Of a DNA stretch of 64,000 bases, positions 60,461-64,000 are shown one piece after another. Source of the stretch: Gammaproteobacteria bacterium 50_400_T64. Its GTDB lineage: Bacteria > Pseudomonadota > Gammaproteobacteria > Pseudomonadales > Porticoccaceae. The DNA is taken from the NCBI GenBank assembly GCA_002162755.1, contig MAAS01000011.1, positions 23,648-87,647 of the forward strand, read 5' to 3'. How positions within the stretch are numbered: the stretch's first letter is position 1; the number at the start of each line of letters is the position of its first letter. Below the pieces are notes generated by a model. It was not told the origin of the DNA and did not search any database. It saw only the letters and a program-made list of their open reading frames with translations. The translations under genes and the position numbers were made by a program.

Positions 60461-61132
60461 ATGTCCAGCTTGCCAACATCGACTAACCCAGCCCCTATCA
60501 ACTGGCCCCCTGTATCAGCCCGCGGCTTTATCGCCCTGCTTCTGTTATTGATCGGCGCCTGTGCGCCACTACAAAAGCAGCCTGACCCCGCCATCTATCG
60601 CCCACCCCCAACGTGGCCTGCACATCAAACAGCAATGCAAGCCATTGATAGCTGGCAACTTAAAGGCAAGCTCGCCTATCATAATGAAGAAAATTCCGGC
60701 AGCGCCTGGTTTGACTGGACCCAACACGACGACAATTTTACGATTTATTTGAGTGGCCCCTTCGGCGTCGGCACGGTGCAAATCAACGGTAACGCCCAAG
60801 CTATTACGCTCAGCCAGCCGGGCAAGGCCGATATAAGCGCTCATTCTGCCAGTATATTAACCCAGCGACTCTTTGGCTGGCAGCTGCCCGTGGAGCAAAT
60901 GCGCGCCTGGGCCAGAGGTCTACCTGCCAGCTCATCAGCCAGGGTCATAAAAACCTTCAATGAAAAAGGGTTGCTCAACACCCTGCAAGAAGATGGCTGG
61001 CAACTGAATATCAGCCGCTATCAGAACGGGCCTCGCGGCCAGTTGCCGGGTAAAATCAAAGGCCGTAGTGACAAACTAACGTTTACGCTGCTTTTAAAAG
61101 ACTGGTCTTTTCCAGAGAGCAACCCACAGTAA
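60461..61132 (+). CDS. lolB: Outer membrane lipoprotein receptor LolB
   Basis: 223 residues. Receives lipoproteins from LolA and inserts them in the outer membrane. A signal peptide with lipobox IGAC near residue 34 is followed by the LolB fold: WQLKGKLAYHNEENSGSAWF, then YLSGPFGVGTVQINGN, and QEDGWQLNISRYQ. The exposed Leu loop used for insertion is not obvious by eye. It begins 49 bp after the TPR lipoprotein gene and is followed by ispE, the standard lolB-ispE-tRNA-prs order. Confidence 0.93.
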   Translation: MSSLPTSTNPAPINWPPVSARGFIALLLLLIGACAPLQKQPDPAIYRPPPTWPAHQTAMQAIDSWQLKGKLAYHNEENSGSAWFDWTQHDDNFTIYLSGPFGVGTVQINGNAQAITLSQPGKADISAHSASILTQRLFGWQLPVEQMRAWARGLPASSSARVIKTFNEKGLLNTLQEDGWQLNISRYQNGPRGQLPGKIKGRSDKLTFTLLLKDWSFPESNPQ

Positions 61133-61175
61133 TGCACCTCAAACCCAAACCATTCACTGAACAAGTAATTTACCT

Positions 61176-62051
61176 GTGACACAAAATAAGCTCAGCCTGC
61201 CAGCACCGGCGAAAATAAACCTCTTCCTACACATTACCGGACGACGCGCCGACGGCTACCACGAGTTACAAACACTGTTTCAACTACTCGACTACGGTGA
61301 CCAGCTGGACTTTGAGCGACGCGATGACTCAACTATCACCCTCAGCCCGACTCATCCAACGATTGCCGAAAAAGATAATCTCGTTTATCGCGCAGCCAAA
61401 GCCCTGCAGCAACAGGCCCAACAGCACAACCCCGAGCATCATTACGGTGTAAGCATGCATTTGAGTAAACGCCTACCCCTCGGCGGTGGGCTGGGAGGAG
61501 GAAGCAGTGATGCAGCAACCGCCCTAATTGGTCTCAATCAGTTGTGGCAGCTCGGTTTCAGCCGCGAACAACTCGCCGCCATAGGGCTTGAACTGGGCGC
61601 AGATGTGCCCGTATTTATCCACGGGCGCACGGCCTGGGCCGAAGGTATTGGCGAAATTTTAAGCCCTATCGACATGCCCCAATGCTGGTTTCTTATTCTG
61701 GCACCCAACGTTGAAGTCTCAACAGTGACAATATTCTCACACCAGCAATTGACAAGGGACGCACGCGCTATCACAATACGCGCCTTTCTCGAGCAGGGTG
61801 GCAGAAATGCTTGCCAACCCATAGCGGAAAAGCTCTACCCTGAGGTAAAAACAGCCCGCAACTGGCTGGAGCAATACGCAAATGTTCGAATGACCGGCAC
61901 CGGTGCCTGTATCTTCGCCTCTTTCGAGAACGAAGCACAAGCACGTAAGGTACTGGCCGATGTTCCGCAACGATGGCAGGCTTTTGTTGCCCGGGGAGTT
62001 AACCACTCTCCAGCCTATCCGAGCAGCTCGTCGAGTAAGTCGTTAGCATAA
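61176..62051 (+). CDS. ispE: 4-diphosphocytidyl-2-C-methyl-D-erythritol kinase
   Basis: 291 residues from GTG. GHMP-family kinase of the MEP isoprenoid pathway. ATP loop PLGGGLGGGSSDAATALIG near 101-119; the N-terminal LPAPAKINLFLHITGRRADG holds the catalytic Lys and the start of the substrate site, GYHELQTLFQLLDY follows, and the late glycine loop is RMTGTGACIFASF. The catalytic Asp is in LELGADVPVFIHG. It is directly followed by tRNA-Gln six bases after the stop codon, so the tRNA is probably processed from the same transcript. Confidence 0.96.
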   Translation: MTQNKLSLPAPAKINLFLHITGRRADGYHELQTLFQLLDYGDQLDFERRDDSTITLSPTHPTIAEKDNLVYRAAKALQQQAQQHNPEHHYGVSMHLSKRLPLGGGLGGGSSDAATALIGLNQLWQLGFSREQLAAIGLELGADVPVFIHGRTAWAEGIGEILSPIDMPQCWFLILAPNVEVSTVTIFSHQQLTRDARAITIRAFLEQGGRNACQPIAEKLYPEVKTARNWLEQYANVRMTGTGACIFASFENEAQARKVLADVPQRWQAFVARGVNHSPAYPSSSSSKSLA

Positions 62052-62057
62052 GTTTAT

Positions 62058-62133
62058 TGGGGCGTGGCCAAGTGGTTAAGGCAACGGGTTTTGATCCCGT
62101 CACTCGGAGGTTCGAATCCTCCCGCCCCAGCCA
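62058..62133 (+). tRNA. tRNA-Gln (anticodon TTG)
   Basis: Cloverleaf by eye: acceptor TGGGGCG/CGCCCCA, discriminator G, encoded CCA; D arm with AAGTGGTTAAGGC; anticodon stem ACGGG/CCCGT around TTTTGAT (anticodon TTG, reads CAA and CAG); T arm GGAGG-TTCGAAT-CCTCC. The position between ispE and prs is conserved in Pseudomonas-like genomes. Confidence 0.97.
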
Positions 62134-62205
62134 TTTTCTGACCCCCTGCGCCATCCATCGTACTTGTGTTTTTAGCACTCGCATTCGTGACACTAGGATC
62201 CCCCC

Positions 62206-63147
62206 ATGCCCAACTTGATGTTGTTCTCAGGAAATTCTAATCCACAGTTGGCAAAGGAAATCGCCGCACACCTCGGGCTTAAAATTGGCGACGCACAAGT
62301 CAGCCATTTTTCCGATGGTGAAATCAGCGTACAGATCAACGACAACGTGCGCGGCCGCGATGTTTTTATCATCCAGCCCACCTGCGCACCGACCAATAAA
62401 AACCTGATGGAACTGATTTTTCTGGTCGACGCCATGCGCCGCTCTTCAGCCGGCCGCATCACCGCCGTCGTACCTTACTTTGGTTATGCCCGCCAGGACA
62501 GACGTGTACGTTCAGCACGAGTACCCATCAGCGCCAAGGTCGTCGCCGATATGATCAACAACGTCGGCGTTAATCGCGTCTTAACCGTTGATCTGCATGC
62601 CGAGCAAATTCAGGGCTTCTTCGACTGTGCGGTCGACAACGTCTACGGATCACCCGTATTACTGGACGATATAGAGAAGCAAAAGTACGAAGACCTACTC
62701 GTGGTGTCACCCGACATCGGCGGCGTGGTTCGTGCCCGCGCCATCGCGAAACAACTCAATACCGACCTGGCGATTATCGACAAACGCCGCCCCGAGGCGA
62801 ACCAGGCACAGGTCATGAATATTATCGGTGACGTCGCCGGCCGCACCTGTTTACTGGTTGACGATATCGTCGATACCGCCGGCACTTTGTGCAAGGCTGC
62901 CGAGGCGCTGAAAGAACAAGGCGCCAAACGTGTTGTCGCCTACTGTACTCACCCGGTCTTATCCGGCAAGGCAATCGACAATATCACCAGCTCTCAGCTC
63001 GACAGTCTGGTCATCACCAACAGTATTCCCCTCACTGACGAAGCGCGAGCTTGCAAGCAAATCCGCCAACTGTCGCTGGGACACATGCTCGCCGAGGCCA
63101 TTCGCCGGGTCAGCAATGAAGAATCCATCAGTGCCATGTTTAACTAA
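62206..63147 (+). CDS. prs: Ribose-phosphate pyrophosphokinase
   Basis: 313 residues. Makes PRPP from ribose 5-phosphate and ATP for nucleotide, His and Trp synthesis. Signatures: [14 protein letters not shown] at the start, [20 protein letters not shown] near 86-105 (ATP flexible region), the metal-binding [12 protein letters not shown] near 128-139, the catalytic Lys/Arg in [16 protein letters not shown], and the PRPP loop [13 protein letters not shown] near 215-227. It matches class I bacterial Prs in length and motifs. Confidence 0.97.
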   Translation: MPNLMLFSGNSNPQLAKEIAAHLGLKIGDAQVSHFSDGEISVQINDNVRGRDVFIIQPTCAPTNKNLMELIFLVDAMRRSSAGRITAVVPYFGYARQDRRVRSARVPISAKVVADMINNVGVNRVLTVDLHAEQIQGFFDCAVDNVYGSPVLLDDIEKQKYEDLLVVSPDIGGVVRARAIAKQLNTDLAIIDKRRPEANQAQVMNIIGDVAGRTCLLVDDIVDTAGTLCKAAEALKEQGAKRVVAYCTHPVLSGKAIDNITSSQLDSLVITNSIPLTDEARACKQIRQLSLGHMLAEAIRRVSNEESISAMFN

Positions 63148-63202
63148 CAAAAACGGGCACGGATAAACTTCCCGCCGCATTTGGCGACGGGGATTAACCT
63201 CA

Positions 63203-63235
63203 CCGCTATAATCTGGGTCGCAACAGCTATAGCGG
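63203..63235 (+). promoter_or_regulatory. TATAAT box inside an inverted repeat upstream of rplY
   Basis: CCGCTATA and TATAGCGG are perfect complements 17 bases apart; the left arm overlaps a perfect TATAAT box (63207-63212). It may be a promoter with an operator or, if transcribed from upstream, a leader hairpin before rplY. Confidence 0.4.
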
Positions 63236-63257
63236 AACAAAATAGGAGCAAAGGCAA

Positions 63258-63911
63258 ATGGTCGATTTTGTACTGAATGCCAAAGTCCGTAACGATATAG
63301 GGAAAGGTGCGAGCCGCCGCCTACGTCGTCTGGACAATCAAGTACCCGCCATCATTTATGGTCTGGGTGAAACGCCCGAGAGCATTTCTCTCGCCGCTAA
63401 CCAACTGAGCCACGCGCTGGACAATGAAGCGTTTTACTCGCACATCATTGAACTGAGCGTCGACAATAAGTCGCAGAACGTGATTCTTAAAGACATTCAA
63501 CGCCACCCTGCCAAGGCTGAAATTCTGCACATCGACTTCCTGCGCGTCGATATGAATCAGAAGCTCACCATCCGCGCACCCCTGCACTTCCTCAATGAAG
63601 AAGAGTGTGTCGGTGTCAAAATGGAAGGCGGCCAGATTTCTCACACCATGAATGATCTGGAAATTGAATGTCTGCCTAGCGACCTGCCAGAGTACATTGA
63701 AGTCGATATGGCTGAAATCACGCTGGGCCAGACCCTGCATATCTCTGACATCATACTGCCTAAAGGCGTGGCCAGTGTTGCCCTGACACACGGTGAAGAT
63801 CACGACCTCCCCGTCGCTGCAGTTGTTAAATCTAAAGCGATTGAAGACGAAGAGATTGATAGCGCTGAAGAAGGCGATGCTGGAGATGAAAAAGAGGGCG
63901 AGGAGTCCTAA
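63258..63911 (+). CDS. rplY: 50S ribosomal protein L25 / general stress protein Ctc
   Basis: 217 residues, the long L25/TL5/CTC form. The N-terminal 5S-rRNA-binding domain (about 1-95) includes FVLNAKVRNDIGKGASRRLR and QVPAIIYGLGETPESI. The C-terminal beta domain (about 96-185) includes LHFLNEEECVGVKMEGGQI and LPEYIEVDMAEITLGQTLHI. The last 30 residues are a very acidic tail (EIDSAEEGDAGDEKEGEES). The ribosome site AGGAG lies ten bases before the ATG. pth follows after about 35 bp, the usual rplY-pth pair. Confidence 0.95.
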   Translation: MVDFVLNAKVRNDIGKGASRRLRRLDNQVPAIIYGLGETPESISLAANQLSHALDNEAFYSHIIELSVDNKSQNVILKDIQRHPAKAEILHIDFLRVDMNQKLTIRAPLHFLNEEECVGVKMEGGQISHTMNDLEIECLPSDLPEYIEVDMAEITLGQTLHISDIILPKGVASVALTHGEDHDLPVAAVVKSKAIEDEEIDSAEEGDAGDEKEGEES

Positions 63912-63945
63912 GAAGGACTTCCTTCTCTACTTTTAGGCCCCGACA

Positions 63946-64000
63946 TTGGACGCGCAAGTGAGGCTCGTGGTTGGACTGGGTAACCCCGGCAGCCAATACG
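63946..64000 (+). CDS. pth: Peptidyl-tRNA hydrolase (N-terminal part, gene runs off the window)
   Basis: Only 18 codons are visible. They contain VRLVVGLGNPGSQY, the N-terminal signature of Pth with the catalytic-site Asn in GLGNPG. The enzyme frees tRNA from peptidyl-tRNA that has dropped off ribosomes. No ATG is available; TTG at 63946 or GTG at 63958 can start it, and the GTG gives the closer match to family N-termini. The position after rplY is as expected. Confidence 0.9.
   Translation, partial: MDAQVRLVVGLGNPGSQY

Overview
The window looks like a chromosomal segment of a free-living, probably marine, gammaproteobacterium of moderate GC, close to the Pseudomonas / Cellvibrionales-Spongiibacteraceae part of the tree. 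This is inferred from gene order and protein motifs only. Two housekeeping blocks carry gammaproteobacterial synteny: sfsA - aminotransferase - dksA - gluQRS - [intergenic] - pcnB - folK - deoxynucleoside kinase - panB (11.9-19.5 kb), and prmC - prfA - hemA divergent from a TPR lipoprotein gene - lolB - ispE - tRNA-Gln - prs - rplY - pth (55.2-64 kb).

Layout. 0-3.1 kb, minus strand: the start of an indolepyruvate ferredoxin oxidoreductase gene, a small unknown protein, dgkA, cysE and an M15 peptidase. 3.2-11.9 kb: Na/Pi cotransporter, MscS channel, a HEAT-repeat/receiver fusion, slyX, an LEA14-like lipoprotein, a CDF metal transporter, htpX, a Rieske protein and a SnoaL-like protein. 11.9-19.5 kb: the dksA-pcnB block. 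19.5-28 kb: a sulfane-sulfur locus under a BigR/SqrR-type ArsR repressor. It holds an MMPL/RND exporter, a LolA-like periplasmic protein, an outer-membrane barrel, two rhodanese proteins, a persulfide dioxygenase and a split YeeE/YedE transporter. 28-36 kb: accessory enzymes (cyclase-family hydrolase, secreted TPR protein, flavin monooxygenase-like protein, alpha/beta hydrolase, VOC protein), an AT-rich orphan lipoprotein and SCO. 36.6-41.7 kb: a YbhGFSR-like ABC efflux operon. 42-48.6 kb: DUF924, an MsbA-type ABC exporter, a CrtC-like protein, a DUF5610-like protein, FklB, an SDR and a MAPEG protein. 48.8-53.7 kb: an acyl-CoA carboxylase / acyl-CoA dehydrogenase operon. 53.9-55.2 kb: a REC-REC-degenerate GGDEF protein.

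The most interesting element is the long gene-poor gap between gluQRS and pcnB. It holds two copies of a roughly 90-nt element. Each copy sits behind a TATAAT box with a shared upstream CCTTTGC box at identical spacing. Each is preceded by A-rich AAN repeats and closed by a strong intrinsic terminator. In Pseudomonas this locus carries cbrA-cbrB and the Hfq/Crc-sponge RNA CrcZ; here cbrAB is absent and a tandem pair of small RNA genes occupies the place.

Other highlights: the ArsR-divergent promoter and the persulfide dioxygenase promoter share the same -35/-10 pair at the same spacing; a 208-bp foldback element has inserted inside the loop of the terminator between two convergent genes; an 18-bp perfect palindrome lies upstream of the acyl-CoA carboxylase operon; and one putative diguanylate cyclase has a GGGEF signature. 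No rRNA genes, CRISPR arrays, phage genes or transposase genes were seen.
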